Part shown: positions 1 through 8,181 of the stretch, piece by piece
How positions within the stretch are numbered: the first letter of the stretch is position 1
How the letters are laid out: the number at the start of each line of letters is the position of its first letter
Assembly (NCBI RefSeq): GCF_016863015.1
Contig: NZ_BOOB01000008.1
Span: forward strand, 1-64,000
Reading direction: 5' to 3'
DNA from: Microbispora amethystogenes
Lineage (GTDB): Bacteria > Actinomycetota > Actinomycetes > Streptosporangiales > Streptosporangiaceae
Length of the DNA: 64,000 bases
Position numbers and translations under genes: made by a program
The notes under the pieces: model-generated
What the model saw: the letters and a program-made list of their open reading frames with translations, nothing else
What the model was told of the DNA's origin: nothing
The model's database searches: none

Positions 1-90
1 AGGCCACGAACGCGGTGCAGGCCACGAACGCGGTGCAGGCCACGAACGCGGTGCAGGCCACGAACGCGGTGCAGGCCACGAACGCGGTGC
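1..90. repeat. 18-bp tandem repeat, five copies
   Basis: Five uninterrupted identical copies of AGGCCACGAACGCGGTGC run from the window edge, so the array may continue upstream. The unit length is a multiple of three and reads as a six-residue repeat (QATNAV) on the plus strand, but no ribosome binding site or family match supports a gene. It lies directly before a stem-loop, so it may be the 3' part of an intergenic array. Confidence 0.9.
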
Positions 91-91
91 A

Positions 92-121
92 GGCCCGCCC
101 GGCTGGGGAGCCGGGCGGGCC
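92..121. terminator. Perfect 13-bp stem-loop, probable terminator
   Basis: Arms 92-104 and 109-121 are perfectly complementary around a GGGG loop. There is no T-run, which is usual for actinobacterial terminators. It sits downstream of the minus-strand GlsB-type gene and of whatever precedes the window, so it could end transcripts from either side. Confidence 0.6.
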
Positions 122-165
122 TGCGCCGTTGATTGGGGCGGGAGCCGCCCTACCTTGCGAGTGCC

Positions 166-435
166 TTACACCCGCGACCCTCGCTTCAGGCCGGCGACGA
201 TGCCGACACCGACGACGGCCAGTACGACCTGCATGACCAGTTCGATCCAGTCGATGCCATCCGTCGTGGCAACGCCCATGGCCTGGGCGATCGCGGTACC
301 GATGAGGGCCGCGACGATGCCGACGACGATCGTCAGGACCCAACCGATCGGCTGCCGCCCGGGCAGGAGCAGGCGACCCACCGCGCCGATGATCGCGCCG
401 ATGATGATAGCGCCGAGAATGGATGCGATTGTCAT
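166..435 (-). CDS. GlsB/YeaQ/YmgE family stress-response membrane protein
   Basis: The 89-residue protein is nearly all membrane: hydrophobic segments at about residues 3-24, 30-52 and 64-84, rich in Gly-xxx-Gly spacing, with the short Arg/Pro turn (LLLPGRQPIG) typical of the transglycosylase-associated/YeaQ family. A GGGAGG ribosome binding site six bases before the ATG fixes the start. Family members are small inner-membrane proteins induced by envelope or general stress; the biochemical role is unknown. It stands alone between a stem-loop and the ispF terminator, so it is probably monocistronic. Confidence 0.85.
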   Translation of the reverse strand: MTIASILGAIIIGAIIGAVGRLLLPGRQPIGWVLTIVVGIVAALIGTAIAQAMGVATTDGIDWIELVMQVVLAVVGVGIVAGLKRGSRV

Positions 436-512
436 ATCGACCTCCCGTTGAGGGTGACCCTTTCATCCTCGAACTGTGGGCTACCCCATGGGACGGGAAT
501 ATGCATCCCACG

Positions 513-567
513 AAAGAAAAAAAAGGGGGCGGCGGCTCGACTCCGCGCCTGGTTCGTGCCGCCGCCC
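513..567 (-). terminator. Intrinsic terminator with T-tract, end of carD-ispF operon
   Basis: Arms 527-536 and 558-567 (GGGCGGCGGC against its complement) enclose a 21-nt loop. Read on the minus strand the stem is followed by a run of eight T residues (plus-strand A517-524). A GC stem plus long T-tract is the textbook Rho-independent form, unlike the other hairpins in this window, which lack T-runs. Confidence 0.75.
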
Positions 568-628
568 ACGTGATAGTGAGACGCGCCGGGTCTCAATCAG
601 GTTGGCATGTCCGATTGGAACGGGACAT

Positions 629-1102
629 TCACGCCGGCACAATCAGGGCGGTCGCGATGGCCGCGATGCCTTCGCCCCTGCCGGTGAGCCCGAGACCGTC
701 GGTCGTGGTGGCGCTGACGCTCACCGGAGCCCCCGCGGCGGCCCCCAGGGCCTTCTCCGCCTCCGCGCGGCGGGGTGCGACCTTCGGCCGGTTCCCGATG
801 ATCTGCACCGCCAGGTTGCCGATCTCGAAACCGGCCGCCCGCACCTGCCGTGCCGCCTCCTCCAGGAGCGTGACGCCCGCGGCGCCGGCCCAGCGGGGGT
901 CGGCGGTCCCGAAGAGCGCGCCGACGTCTCCGAGCCCGGCCGCCGACAGCAGCGCGTCGCAGCACGCGTGGGCCGCCGCGTCACCGTCCGAGTGGCCGGC
1001 CAGCCCGGTCTCGCCCGGCCAGAACAGCCCGGCGAGATGAAGATCTCTTCCCGAAGCGAAAGGGTGGACGTCGACCCCGACGCCCACCCTTGGCAATGTC
1101 AT
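629..1102 (-). CDS. ispF: 2-C-methyl-D-erythritol 2,4-cyclodiphosphate synthase
   Basis: A 157-residue protein of normal family length. IspF converts CDP-methylerythritol 2-phosphate to the cyclic diphosphate in the MEP isoprenoid pathway. Visible signatures are the metal ligands D11 and H13 in GVDVHPF, the GHSDGD segment with H45 as the likely third ligand, and [18 protein letters not shown] near the C-terminus, which forms the substrate pocket. It begins two bases after the carD stop, so the two are co-transcribed. The pathway neighbour ispD, often found between carD and ispF in other actinobacteria, is absent here. Confidence 0.97.
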   Translation of the reverse strand: MTLPRVGVGVDVHPFASGRDLHLAGLFWPGETGLAGHSDGDAAAHACCDALLSAAGLGDVGALFGTADPRWAGAAGVTLLEEAARQVRAAGFEIGNLAVQIIGNRPKVAPRRAEAEKALGAAAGAPVSVSATTTDGLGLTGRGEGIAAIATALIVPA

Positions 1103-1104
1103 GT

Positions 1105-1587
1105 TCAGGAGTTGAGCACCTCGTCGAGCAGGGCCTCGGCCTTGTCCTCGTTGGTCTTCTCGGCCAGCGCGAGCTCGCTGACGAGGATCTGGCGCGCCTT
1201 GGCGAGCATGCGCTTCTCACCGGCGGACAGGCCGCGCTCCTTGTCGCGCCGCCACAGGTCGCGCACGACTTCGGCCACCTTGTTGACGTCTCCCGACGCC
1301 AGCTTCTCAAGGTTGGCCTTGTAGCGGCGGGACCAGTTGGTGGGCTCCTCCGTGTGCGGCATGCGCAGCACGTCGAAGACCCGCTCGAGTCCTTCTTGGC
1401 CGACGACGTCGCGCACCCCGACGAGCTCGGCATTCTCTGCTGGTACCTGTACGGTCAGGTCGCCCTTGTCGACCTTGAGCACCAGGTAGGTCTTTTCCTC
1501 ACCCTTGATGGTTCGGGTCGTGATGGCCTCGATCCGAGCAGCCCCATGGTGGGGGTAGACGACAGTGTCGCCGACCTGGAAAGTCAT
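1105..1587 (-). CDS. carD: CarD family RNA polymerase-binding transcription factor
   Basis: A 160-residue CarD. The N-terminal Tudor-like RNA-polymerase interaction domain starts [18 protein letters not shown], and the helical C-terminal DNA-binding part contains [18 protein letters not shown]. In actinobacteria CarD binds the beta subunit and stabilises open complexes, chiefly at rRNA and housekeeping promoters. The ATG at 1585-1587 was chosen because AAGGGG lies about eight bases upstream and homologues start [17 protein letters not shown]; the reading frame stays open upstream but that part is not conserved-looking. First gene of the carD-ispF operon. Confidence 0.96.
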   Translation of the reverse strand: MTFQVGDTVVYPHHGAARIEAITTRTIKGEEKTYLVLKVDKGDLTVQVPAENAELVGVRDVVGQEGLERVFDVLRMPHTEEPTNWSRRYKANLEKLASGDVNKVAEVVRDLWRRDKERGLSAGEKRMLAKARQILVSELALAEKTNEDKAEALLDEVLNS

Positions 1588-1843
1588 GTGACGAGTACCC
1601 CTTCCGCTGTACTCCAGAGTACCACGCGGTTCCCGCCTCCCGGAACAGTGAAAGAAACATAACTGCAGGTCAAAGCCTCGTTTTGGGGCTTGACAAGCCA
1701 TCCACTCTGTGAATGGGCCTATGCGACACAAGGGGTGACCTGCGGTGCTACGGGTCACGGGCGGGAGCCGACGCCGGACCGGAGACCGGCGCGGATAAGG
1801 TGATTGCTGCCCATACACGTGCGTACCAAGGAGACCTCGTACC

Positions 1844-2500
1844 GTGACCAGCAGCAGCCGTCGCAGGGCGATCGCCGTTGCCGCGCTCCTCGCCGCCGCC
1901 ATCCCTGCGCTGGCCGCGTGTGGCGCCGGTTTCGACGCCAACACCAATGTGCCGTACGCCCCCGGCGAGGCCGGGGTCCTCATCTCCGATGACGGTTCCG
2001 GCCAGGCCTACGGCATGAACGGCATCAAGATCCCGCAGGCGTTCATCCTCGGGCCGGACTCCGGCGAGCAGATCGCCGCCGGTGGATCGGCGCCGATCCA
2101 CCTCACCGTCCTGAACGGCACGGGGGCCGCGGACCAGCTCGTCGGCATCGTGCCCGAGGAGCAGAAGGCCACCTCGGCGAAGGTGCCGAGCCCCATCACG
2201 CTGGAGCCCGGCGCACTCGCCAAGACCACCGGCGTCACGGTCGAGGGGCTGAAGACGCCGCTGCGCGGTGGCGAGACCATCCAGCTCACCCTGCAGTTCC
2301 AGAAGGCCGGCGACATCCCGGTCGTCGCGCCCGTCGTCACCCGCAGCCGGGAGTACGCCACGCTGTCCCCGGCCCCCCAGACGACGCCCACGCCGGCGGC
2401 CTCGGCCCCGGCCGGCGAGAGCCCGGCGCCGGCGGACGCCACGCTGCCCGAGGCCGGCCAGGCCGCGCCCTCCGGCTCCCCGAGCGCCCCTGCCGGGTGA
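1844..2500 (+). CDS. Secreted lipoprotein, PCu(A)C/DUF461-like
   Basis: The 218-residue product starts with a basic tail, a hydrophobic stretch and the lipobox LAAC (Cys about residue 26), so it should be a lipid-anchored extracytoplasmic protein. A beta-rich middle ([20 protein letters not shown]) resembles the copper chaperone PCu(A)C fold found at this place next to carD in related genomes, but I see none of the Met/His copper ligands. The last 50 residues are Pro/Ala/Ser-rich and probably span the cell wall. GTG start at 1844 is supported by AAGGAGA upstream. Divergent from carD; converges on regX3. Confidence 0.7.
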   Translation: MTSSSRRRAIAVAALLAAAIPALAACGAGFDANTNVPYAPGEAGVLISDDGSGQAYGMNGIKIPQAFILGPDSGEQIAAGGSAPIHLTVLNGTGAADQLVGIVPEEQKATSAKVPSPITLEPGALAKTTGVTVEGLKTPLRGGETIQLTLQFQKAGDIPVVAPVVTRSREYATLSPAPQTTPTPAASAPAGESPAPADATLPEAGQAAPSGSPSAPAG

Positions 2501-2534
2501 GGGCCCAGAAGGCGCGCCTGAGAGGAAAACACGA

Positions 2535-2564
2535 GAGCCCCTGTCCGCGACCGGACAGGGGCTC
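2535..2564. terminator. Bidirectional terminator hairpin
   Basis: Perfect 13-bp stem, arms 2535-2547 and 2552-2564, four-base loop. It sits between the ends of the convergent lipoprotein gene and regX3 and can serve both. Confidence 0.75.
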
Positions 2565-2576
2565 ATGCCGTACGGA

Positions 2577-3266
2577 TCACTCCTCGGCCGGGTCGAACTT
2601 GTAGCCCAGTCCGCGTACGGTCAGGATGCAGCGGGGGTTGGACGGGTCGGCCTCGACCTTGGCGCGCAGCCGCTTGACGTGGACGTCGAGCGTCTTGGTG
2701 TCGCCCACGTAGTCGGCGCCCCAGACCCGGTCGATGAGCTGGCCGCGGGTGAGCACCCGGCCGGCGTTGCGCAGCAGCACCTCCAGCAGCTCGAACTCCT
2801 TGAGCGGAAGCTGCACCTGCCGGCCGCGCACGGCCACGATGTGCCGGTCGACGTCCATGCGGACCGGCCCGCCGGTCAGCACCGCCGACTCCATCTCCTC
2901 GACGTCGCCCTGACGGCGCAGCACCGCGCGGATGCGCGCCACCAGCTCGCGGGACGAGAACGGCTTGGTCACGTAGTCGTCGGCGCCCAGCTCCAGGCCG
3001 ACGACCTTGTCGATCTCACTGTCCTTGGCCGTCAGCATGATGACGGGCACCTTGGAGCGCTGCCGGAGCGACCGGCAGACCTCGGTTCCGGGCAGGCCCG
3101 GCAGCATCAGGTCGAGCAGGACGAGATCGGCTCCGTTGCGGTCGAACGTCTCCAGGGCCTCGGGGCCGGTGGCCGCCACGGCGACCTCGAACCCCTCCTT
3201 CCTGAGCATGTACGACAGGGCGTCCGAGAACGACTCCTCGTCCTCGACGACGAGTACCCGAGTCAT
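2577..3266 (-). CDS. regX3: OmpR-type response regulator of the phosphate system (RegX3/PhoP)
   Basis: The 229-residue protein has an N-terminal receiver domain (acidic pocket VEDEE, phospho-acceptor Asp in LVLLDLMLPG, Lys in YVTKPF) and a C-terminal winged helix (LKEFELLEVLL, RVLTRGQLIDRVWG, TLDVHVKRLRAK). In actinobacteria this regulator, called RegX3 in mycobacteria and PhoP in Streptomyces, activates phosphate-starvation genes by binding PHO boxes. It overlaps the kinase gene by four bases (ATGA), so the pair is translationally coupled. Context with phoU and a PHO-box-like array confirms the assignment. Confidence 0.93.
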   Translation of the reverse strand: MTRVLVVEDEESFSDALSYMLRKEGFEVAVAATGPEALETFDRNGADLVLLDLMLPGLPGTEVCRSLRQRSKVPVIMLTAKDSEIDKVVGLELGADDYVTKPFSSRELVARIRAVLRRQGDVEEMESAVLTGGPVRMDVDRHIVAVRGRQVQLPLKEFELLEVLLRNAGRVLTRGQLIDRVWGADYVGDTKTLDVHVKRLRAKVEADPSNPRCILTVRGLGYKFDPAEE

Positions 3267-4453
3267 TTAGCGGCCTCCTGGGGGATGGTCGTGCTTGGTA
3301 CGGGGACCGCCTGACCGCCGAACGCGGGAAGGCGAAGCGTGAAGGTGGATCCGGAGCCTTCCTTGCTCCACACGGTGACCTCGCCCCCGTGGGCGCCGGC
3401 CACGTGTTTGACTATCGCGAGCCCCAGCCCGGTGCCGCCGGTGGCCCGCGACCTCGCCGCGTCGACGCGGAAGAACCGCTCGAAGATGCGTTCCTGGGCG
3501 CTCTCGGGGATGCCGATGCCCTGGTCGCTCACGCTCACCTCGACGGCGTTCCCGGCCGGTCTGGCGCTGATGACGACCCGGGTGTGCTCGGGGCTGTAGG
3601 CGACGGCGTTGTCGATGAGGTTGCGCAGGGCGGTGACGAGAAGCTCCTCGTCGCCCCAGACCTTGAGCCCCTCGGTGCCGCCCGCCACCAGCGTGATGTC
3701 CTTCGCCGCCGCCTTGGTGTTGCACCGGTCGATGGCCTCGTGGACGGTCTCGTCCACCGGCACCTGCTCCGGCGCGGGGATGGGCTCGCCGCCCTGGATC
3801 CGCGACAGCGTGATGAGGTCCTGCACCAGGTAGGTCAGCCGGGCGGCCTCGTGCTGCATCCGGCCGGAGAACCTCTTGACGGCCTCGGGGTCGTCGGCGG
3901 CGTCCTCTATGGTCTCGGCGAGCAGGCTCAGCGCGCCGACCGGCGTCTTCAGCTCGTGGCTGACGTTGGCCACGAAGTCCCGGCGTACGGCCTCGACCCG
4001 CTGGCGCTCGGTCTGGTCCTCGGCGAGCACGAGCACCTGCCCGTGGGAGCCCAGCGGGGCCACCCGGACCGCGAACGACGTGGACTCCTGCCCGAACTTG
4101 CGCCCGGCGGTCTCGATCTCGCTCTCGCGGATCTCGCCGTCCCGGCGGACCTTCCGGGCCAGCGCGAGCAGTTCGGCGGCCATCAGCGACTCTCCGCGTA
4201 CGAGGCCGAAGGCGCGCGCCGCCGAGCTCGCACGCAGCACCCGGTCCTCGCGGTCGAGCACGACCGCCGAGGAGGGCAGCACGGCCAGCACCGACGCCAC
4301 GCCCGGAGGCAGGGTGTCGTCCACCGGGTCCGGCTCGGGTGGCTTGTACGTCTGCCGTCGGATCGCGAGCATGACGAAGGAGCCGAGGACGAATCCGCCC
4401 ATCGCCGCCAGGCTCGCCAGCAACTCGTTCACATTCAGCAGCCTAGGCGGCAT
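3263..4453 (-). CDS. senX3: Phosphate-sensing histidine kinase (SenX3/PhoR)
   Basis: A 396-residue membrane kinase: one N-terminal membrane segment (about residues 10-33), a PAS-like domain (VLDREDRVLRASSAARAFGL), HisKA with the phospho-accepting His in NVSHELKTPVGAL, and HATPase motifs NLIDNAVAYSP, DQGIGIPE and GTGLGLAIVK. It phosphorylates the downstream-encoded regulator under phosphate limitation. I chose the ATG at 4451-4453 because GGAGG lies eight bases upstream; the in-frame GTG at 4466-4468 would overlap that ribosome binding site. The promoter region is shared with the divergent phoU. Confidence 0.92.
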   Translation of the reverse strand: MPPRLLNVNELLASLAAMGGFVLGSFVMLAIRRQTYKPPEPDPVDDTLPPGVASVLAVLPSSAVVLDREDRVLRASSAARAFGLVRGESLMAAELLALARKVRRDGEIRESEIETAGRKFGQESTSFAVRVAPLGSHGQVLVLAEDQTERQRVEAVRRDFVANVSHELKTPVGALSLLAETIEDAADDPEAVKRFSGRMQHEAARLTYLVQDLITLSRIQGGEPIPAPEQVPVDETVHEAIDRCNTKAAAKDITLVAGGTEGLKVWGDEELLVTALRNLIDNAVAYSPEHTRVVISARPAGNAVEVSVSDQGIGIPESAQERIFERFFRVDAARSRATGGTGLGLAIVKHVAGAHGGEVTVWSKEGSGSTFTLRLPAFGGQAVPVPSTTIPQEAAK

Positions 4454-4505
4454 TTCGGGTTCCTCCACCTGTCCGACCAGGCACGACTCTTCTGTTTCCG
4501 GAAAA

Positions 4506-4538
4506 GTTCATCCGGCGGTCGAAATTCGTTCATCGGCG
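4506..4538. promoter_or_regulatory. PHO-box-like array of three 11-bp units
   Basis: GTTCATCCGGC (4506-4516), GGTCGAAATTC (4517-4527) and GTTCATCGGCG (4528-4538) form three contiguous 11-bp direct units. The outer two match the GTTCAYC core of the actinobacterial PhoP/RegX3 site. The array lies between senX3-regX3 and phoU, as in Streptomyces, and ends seven bases before a -10 hexamer, placing it over the -35 region of phoU. Confidence 0.75.
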
Positions 4539-4544
4539 CGCGCG

Positions 4545-4550
4545 TAGCGT
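4545..4550 (+). promoter_or_regulatory. -10 element of a leaderless phoU promoter
   Basis: TAGCGT is followed by exactly seven bases and then the phoU ATG, the geometry expected if transcription starts on the A of the start codon. No Shine-Dalgarno sequence precedes the ATG. Confidence 0.6.
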
Positions 4551-4557
4551 GGCGGCC

Positions 4558-5217
4558 ATGCGCGACGCCTATCACGAAGAGCTGGCCGGTCTGACCGACC
4601 GCCTGGTGGAGATGACACGCCTGGTGCGGTCGGCCATGTCGAGGGGGACGACCGCCCTGCTCGACTCCGACCTGCAGCTGGCGGAGAGCGTCATCGCCCA
4701 GGACGCCGAGGTCGACCGGCTGCACATGGAGCTGGAAACCTCGATCTACGAACTGATGGCCACCCAGCAGCCGGTGGCGGTCGACCTGCGCACCGTCATC
4801 ACGGCGCTGCGGATGGCCGCCGACCTGGAGCGGATGGGCGACCTGGCCGAGCACATCGCGAAGATCGCCCGGATGCGTCACCCGGAGTCGGCCATCCCGG
4901 CCGAGCTGCGCGACACGTTCGTCGAGATGGGCGCCATCGCCGAGAACCTGATCACCAAGACGGGCAGCTGCATCGTCTCCCGCGACCTCGAGCTCGCCAA
5001 GGAGCTGGAGGCGGACGACGACGCGATGGACCGGCGGCACCGCCGCCTGTTCCGCGTCCTGCTCTCCAAGGACTGGGAGCACGGCATCGAGGCCGCGATC
5101 GACATCACGCTGGCCGGCCGCTACTACGAGCGGTACGCGGACCACGCCGTACGCGTCGCCCGCGACGTGGTGTACCTCGTCACGGGCACCCGCGACACGG
5201 ACGCCCTCACCGGCTGA
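4558..5217 (+). CDS. phoU: Phosphate signalling protein PhoU
   Basis: A 219-residue all-helical protein with two PhoU repeats, each carrying an E/D-rich metal-binding helix (ADLERMGDLAEHIAKIAR and the matching GRYYERYADHAVRVARD). PhoU links phosphate transport to the SenX3/PhoR kinase and keeps the response off when phosphate is plentiful. The ATG at 4558 gives MRDAYHEEL, the usual start; a GTG nine bases earlier is in frame but would lie inside the -10 element. Divergent from senX3-regX3 across a PHO-box-like array, so probably PhoP/RegX3-controlled. Confidence 0.93.
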   Translation: MRDAYHEELAGLTDRLVEMTRLVRSAMSRGTTALLDSDLQLAESVIAQDAEVDRLHMELETSIYELMATQQPVAVDLRTVITALRMAADLERMGDLAEHIAKIARMRHPESAIPAELRDTFVEMGAIAENLITKTGSCIVSRDLELAKELEADDDAMDRRHRRLFRVLLSKDWEHGIEAAIDITLAGRYYERYADHAVRVARDVVYLVTGTRDTDALTG

Positions 5218-5253
5218 CGCGCCACAGCGTACGGGGGACGGCGTACAGAAGCC

Positions 5254-5290
5254 GCGAAAGCCCCGGTCCTCGGGGGGCCGGGGCTCTCGC
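5254..5290 (+). terminator. Terminator hairpin after phoU
   Basis: Arms 5254-5269 and 5275-5290 pair almost fully (core AGCCCCGG against CCGGGGCT, one mismatch and one G-T pair) around a five-base loop, 36 bases after the phoU stop. Confidence 0.65.
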
Positions 5291-5328
5291 ATCCGTTCTG
5301 TCGCACCGGTCGCGTAGTCTGCGCTCCC

Positions 5329-6774
5329 GTGCCGAGACGATCATGGATCCTCTGGGCGGCGGCGGTGCTGACCGCGGCGGCTCCCACCCTTTACTTCTTG
5401 GTCGCGTCGATCCTGACCGGCGGTGGCGAGACCGTCGAAGGCTTCGTCACGGCGGTCTCGTCCGAGTGCCCGGGGTGGGCGATCTACGACCGGGTCTACT
5501 TCCCGGCGTATTCGGTCATCGGCTTTCCCCTCCTCGCGACCGACGGAGCCCCGCTGGTCGTCCTGGGCTTCGCAGGCTGGTGGCTCAGCGTCCGGAAAGG
5601 GCGGCTCCGGCTCGGCGGGATCATCGGCCGTAGCGTCGCCGTCGTCCTGCTCGTCCGCTACCTCCCCGAGTTCCTGCTCCCCACGCTGGACGCCGCCCTC
5701 GGCCCCGCGTGCCGGCAGCAGTGGGGGCCGCCCGGGCTGTTCGACTCACTGGTCGGGTGGGGGCTCTACGACTCCCTTCCGCCGCTGCTCATCCTGCTCG
5801 CCGTACGCGCTCCCCGGCGCGGGTTCGTGCGGCGCGGACCGGTCGCCCGTACGGCGGCGGCCGTCCTGACGGTGGCCGCGGTCGTCCTGCTGCCGACGGC
5901 GTCGGCCGCCGCCGGCAGGGTGAGCACCGCTCGGGAACTCGGCTGCGCCGGATACGGCGACGGCACCGTCACGGGGCTGACCACGGCGGAACGGCTCTTC
6001 CTCTGCGCGGTCCGCGGCCACGGCCTCCCGACCGACCCCTCGTACGGCTCCGGTGTCGAGGAGTGGGACGAGGTCACGGACGAGGTCGTCCTGGCCCAGG
6101 GGCGGCACCTGTGTGCGCTGGCGACCCGGCACGGAGGCGACATCGACGCGCGGGCCGTCCAGGAGGCACCGGAGGCGTCGCTGGCGGTCAAGCTCGCGAG
6201 CCTGTGCCCGGCCGTGGCCGGCGCGCGGCAGGCGGAGGAAGATCGGCAACAGGCGGAGTCGGACGCGTACGTCGCCGGGAAGGAGAAGGTGTGCGCGGCG
6301 CTGCCGCGGCACCGGCCCGAGATCAGGCCCGTACGGCAGCGCCGGGCCACGATGTGGACCGAGTTCTGGACCATCGACGGCTGGGAGGACGGCTACGAGG
6401 GCAGTGCCCCGGACCTGGTGCGGAACCTGGTGGGAAGCGACCGGGGCGCACTCGCGATCTGGGCCGCCGACGAGGTCGGGCACGCCTGCGTGACCGTCGA
6501 GTCCTACACCCGGCGGCCGCCCGTGGAGACCAGAGGCTGGGAGGAGGTGGTCGAGGTGGCGTACGAGAGCCCGACCGGCTCCCTGGAGCTCGTCGACGGC
6601 TATGGACAGAGATTGACGGGGCTCACCACGCGCGGGCCGGGCTCCTACCGGGTCAGGGTCCACCTGCGCGGCCGCGAGCTCGTCACCCAGGTGCCCGATC
6701 CCCCGGACGGCGCCGTACGGATCCTGGTCGAGGTCTTCCCCGGCAGGGCGAAGAAGACCGTCGTCTACAAGTAG
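5329..6774 (+). CDS. Membrane protein of unknown function with extracytoplasmic domain
   Basis: I do not recognise this 481-residue protein. It has about five hydrophobic segments in the first 200 residues (near 8-27, 65-85, 100-115, 150-160 and 180-197), then a soluble region of about 280 residues. The soluble part contains Cys-bearing helices (HLCALATRHGGD, ASLCPAV, KEKVCAAL) reminiscent of DUF732-type helical domains, and a beta-rich end with GSYRVRVHLRGRE, seen in other actinobacterial hypothetical proteins. GTG start at 5329; TAGTCT lies eight bases upstream, suggesting a leaderless mRNA. Monocistronic, bounded by two hairpins. Confidence 0.6.
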   Translation: MPRRSWILWAAAVLTAAAPTLYFLVASILTGGGETVEGFVTAVSSECPGWAIYDRVYFPAYSVIGFPLLATDGAPLVVLGFAGWWLSVRKGRLRLGGIIGRSVAVVLLVRYLPEFLLPTLDAALGPACRQQWGPPGLFDSLVGWGLYDSLPPLLILLAVRAPRRGFVRRGPVARTAAAVLTVAAVVLLPTASAAAGRVSTARELGCAGYGDGTVTGLTTAERLFLCAVRGHGLPTDPSYGSGVEEWDEVTDEVVLAQGRHLCALATRHGGDIDARAVQEAPEASLAVKLASLCPAVAGARQAEEDRQQAESDAYVAGKEKVCAALPRHRPEIRPVRQRRATMWTEFWTIDGWEDGYEGSAPDLVRNLVGSDRGALAIWAADEVGHACVTVESYTRRPPVETRGWEEVVEVAYESPTGSLELVDGYGQRLTGLTTRGPGSYRVRVHLRGRELVTQVPDPPDGAVRILVEVFPGRAKKTVVYK

Positions 6775-6852
6775 GCCGCGCCGCTGCGTTGCTTTGCCGC
6801 GCCTTCGGCACGGCGGGCTCGGGGCGCGCACGTCCGCTGTCGTGCACACGGA

Positions 6853-6887
6853 CACGGCCGCGCCCCTCGGGGAGGGGCGCGGCCGTG
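6853..6887. terminator. Bidirectional terminator, 16-bp perfect stem
   Basis: Arms 6853-6868 and 6872-6887 are perfectly complementary with a three-base loop, between the convergent membrane protein gene and gpmA. Confidence 0.8.
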
Positions 6888-6903
6888 GTGACGGATGTGG
6901 GGG

Positions 6904-7647
6904 TTACTTCTTGCCCTGGTTGGCGACGGCCTCGATGGCGGCCGCGGCGGCGGCGGGGTCGAGGTACTCGCCCTTGCCGACCGGGCGGAAGTCGGCGTCG
7001 AGCTCGTAGCGCAGCGGGATGCCGGTGGGGATGTTCAGGCCCGCGATCTCGGCGTCGCTGATGCCCTCCAGGTGCTTGACCAGCGCGCGCAGGGAGTTGC
7101 CGTGCGCCACCACCAGCACGTCGCGGCCGGCCGCCAGGTCGGGGACGATCTCGTCGTACCAGTACGGCAGCATCCGGCCGACGACGTCCTTGAGGCACTC
7201 GGTGCGCGGCACCAGCTCCGACGGCAGCAGCGAGTAGCGGCCATCGCCGAGCTGGGAGTACTCGTCGTCGTCGGCGATCGGCGGCGGCGGCACGTCGTAC
7301 GACCGGCGCCACAGCATGAACTGCTCGTCGCCGAACTCGGCGCGGGTCTGCGCCTTGTCCTTGCCCTGGAGCGCGCCGTAGTGGCGCTCGTTGAGCCGCC
7401 AGGAACGCTTCACCGGGAGCCACAGCAGGTCGGCCGCCTCAAGGGCGATGTTCGCGGTCCTGATGGCCCGGGTGAGCACCGAGGTGTGCACCACGTCGGG
7501 CCGGATGCCGGCCTCGAGGAGCAGCTGCCCGCCGCGCCGCGCCTCCTCCTCGCCGGTCGGTGAGAGGGTGACGTCCACCCAACCGGTGAACAGGCCCTTG
7601 ACGTTCCATTCGCTCTCACCGTGCCGCAGCAGCACCAAAGTAGCCAT
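6904..7647 (-). CDS. gpmA: 2,3-bisphosphoglycerate-dependent phosphoglycerate mutase
   Basis: A 247-residue enzyme interconverting 3- and 2-phosphoglycerate in glycolysis. The catalytic histidine lies in [10 protein letters not shown] (H9), the second His in [11 protein letters not shown], and [15 protein letters not shown] and the [11 protein letters not shown] loop are typical of the cofactor-dependent enzyme. It is the last of three minus-strand genes mshA-YbjN-gpmA, an order shared with M. tuberculosis Rv0486-Rv0489. TAGGAT (7655-7660 complement) seven bases before the ATG suggests its own leaderless transcript. Confidence 0.96.
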   Translation of the reverse strand: MATLVLLRHGESEWNVKGLFTGWVDVTLSPTGEEEARRGGQLLLEAGIRPDVVHTSVLTRAIRTANIALEAADLLWLPVKRSWRLNERHYGALQGKDKAQTRAEFGDEQFMLWRRSYDVPPPPIADDDEYSQLGDGRYSLLPSELVPRTECLKDVVGRMLPYWYDEIVPDLAAGRDVLVVAHGNSLRALVKHLEGISDAEIAGLNIPTGIPLRYELDADFRPVGKGEYLDPAAAAAAIEAVANQGKK

Positions 7648-7654
7648 GCGGCCA

Positions 7655-7660
7655 ATCCTA
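7655..7660 (-). promoter_or_regulatory. -10 element, leaderless gpmA
   Basis: TAGGAT on the minus strand, seven bases before the gpmA ATG; no ribosome binding site is present. Confidence 0.5.
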
Positions 7661-7686
7661 TCGGCGTACGGTTGACGGCCCGTTGG

Positions 7687-8172
7687 TCAGGAGTCGACGA
7701 CCCGGGCGAAGGCCTGGAGGTTCGCCAGCGACTCGCCGCGCTTGACCCGCCACTCCCACTCGCGCCTGATGGACGACGCGAAGCCCAGCTCGAGAGCGCG
7801 GTCGAACGACTCGTCCGAGTAGGTGAGCACGCAGCCGAGGATGCGGTCGATCTCCTCGCCGGTCACCGCGCCGAGCGGCAGCCGGCCGACCAGGTGCACG
7901 TCGCCCACGGCGTCGACGGCGAAGTGGACGCCGTACATCGAGCCGTTCTTGTGCAGCAGCCAGCGGTAGAACTCGGCGTGGTTCTCGTCCGGCTGCCGGC
8001 AGAAGAACGCCTCGACGGTCAGCGCCTGGTCGCCGACGACGAGCCAGGTCATGGTGGCGAGCTTGTGCCGGCCCGGCAGCTTGACCAGGAACGCACCCGG
8101 TTTGGGCTGTTCGTAGGACAGCTCGGCGGACTCCAGCGCCGACTCGATCACGGCTTCGAGCTCGGTTCTCAT
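7687..8172 (-). CDS. YbjN domain-containing protein
   Basis: A 161-residue soluble protein with the YbjN fold pattern: an acidic N-terminal helix (ELEAVIESALESA), a beta-sheet core (GAFLVKLPGRHKLATMTWLVVG), the FYRWLLHKNGSMYGVHFAVD segment and a C-terminal helix. Related YbjN-like proteins resemble type III secretion chaperones in fold, but the role is not settled. It starts nine bases after the mshA stop, so it shares that operon, the same order as Rv0486-Rv0487 in M. tuberculosis. TAGGCT six bases before the ATG could also give a leaderless mRNA. Confidence 0.85.
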   Translation of the reverse strand: MRTELEAVIESALESAELSYEQPKPGAFLVKLPGRHKLATMTWLVVGDQALTVEAFFCRQPDENHAEFYRWLLHKNGSMYGVHFAVDAVGDVHLVGRLPLGAVTGEEIDRILGCVLTYSDESFDRALELGFASSIRREWEWRVKRGESLANLQAFARVVDS

Positions 8173-8181
8173 CCCGCCAGC

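Noticed and set aside
1-236. Reading frame of QATNAV repeats as a repeat protein
   Set aside because: No ribosome binding site, the frame runs through a perfect terminator-like hairpin, and the downstream part is antisense to the GlsB-type gene.
1844-2500. Copper chaperone function for the lipoprotein
   Set aside because: The Met/His ligands of PCu(A)C proteins are not visible, so only the fold-level resemblance is kept.
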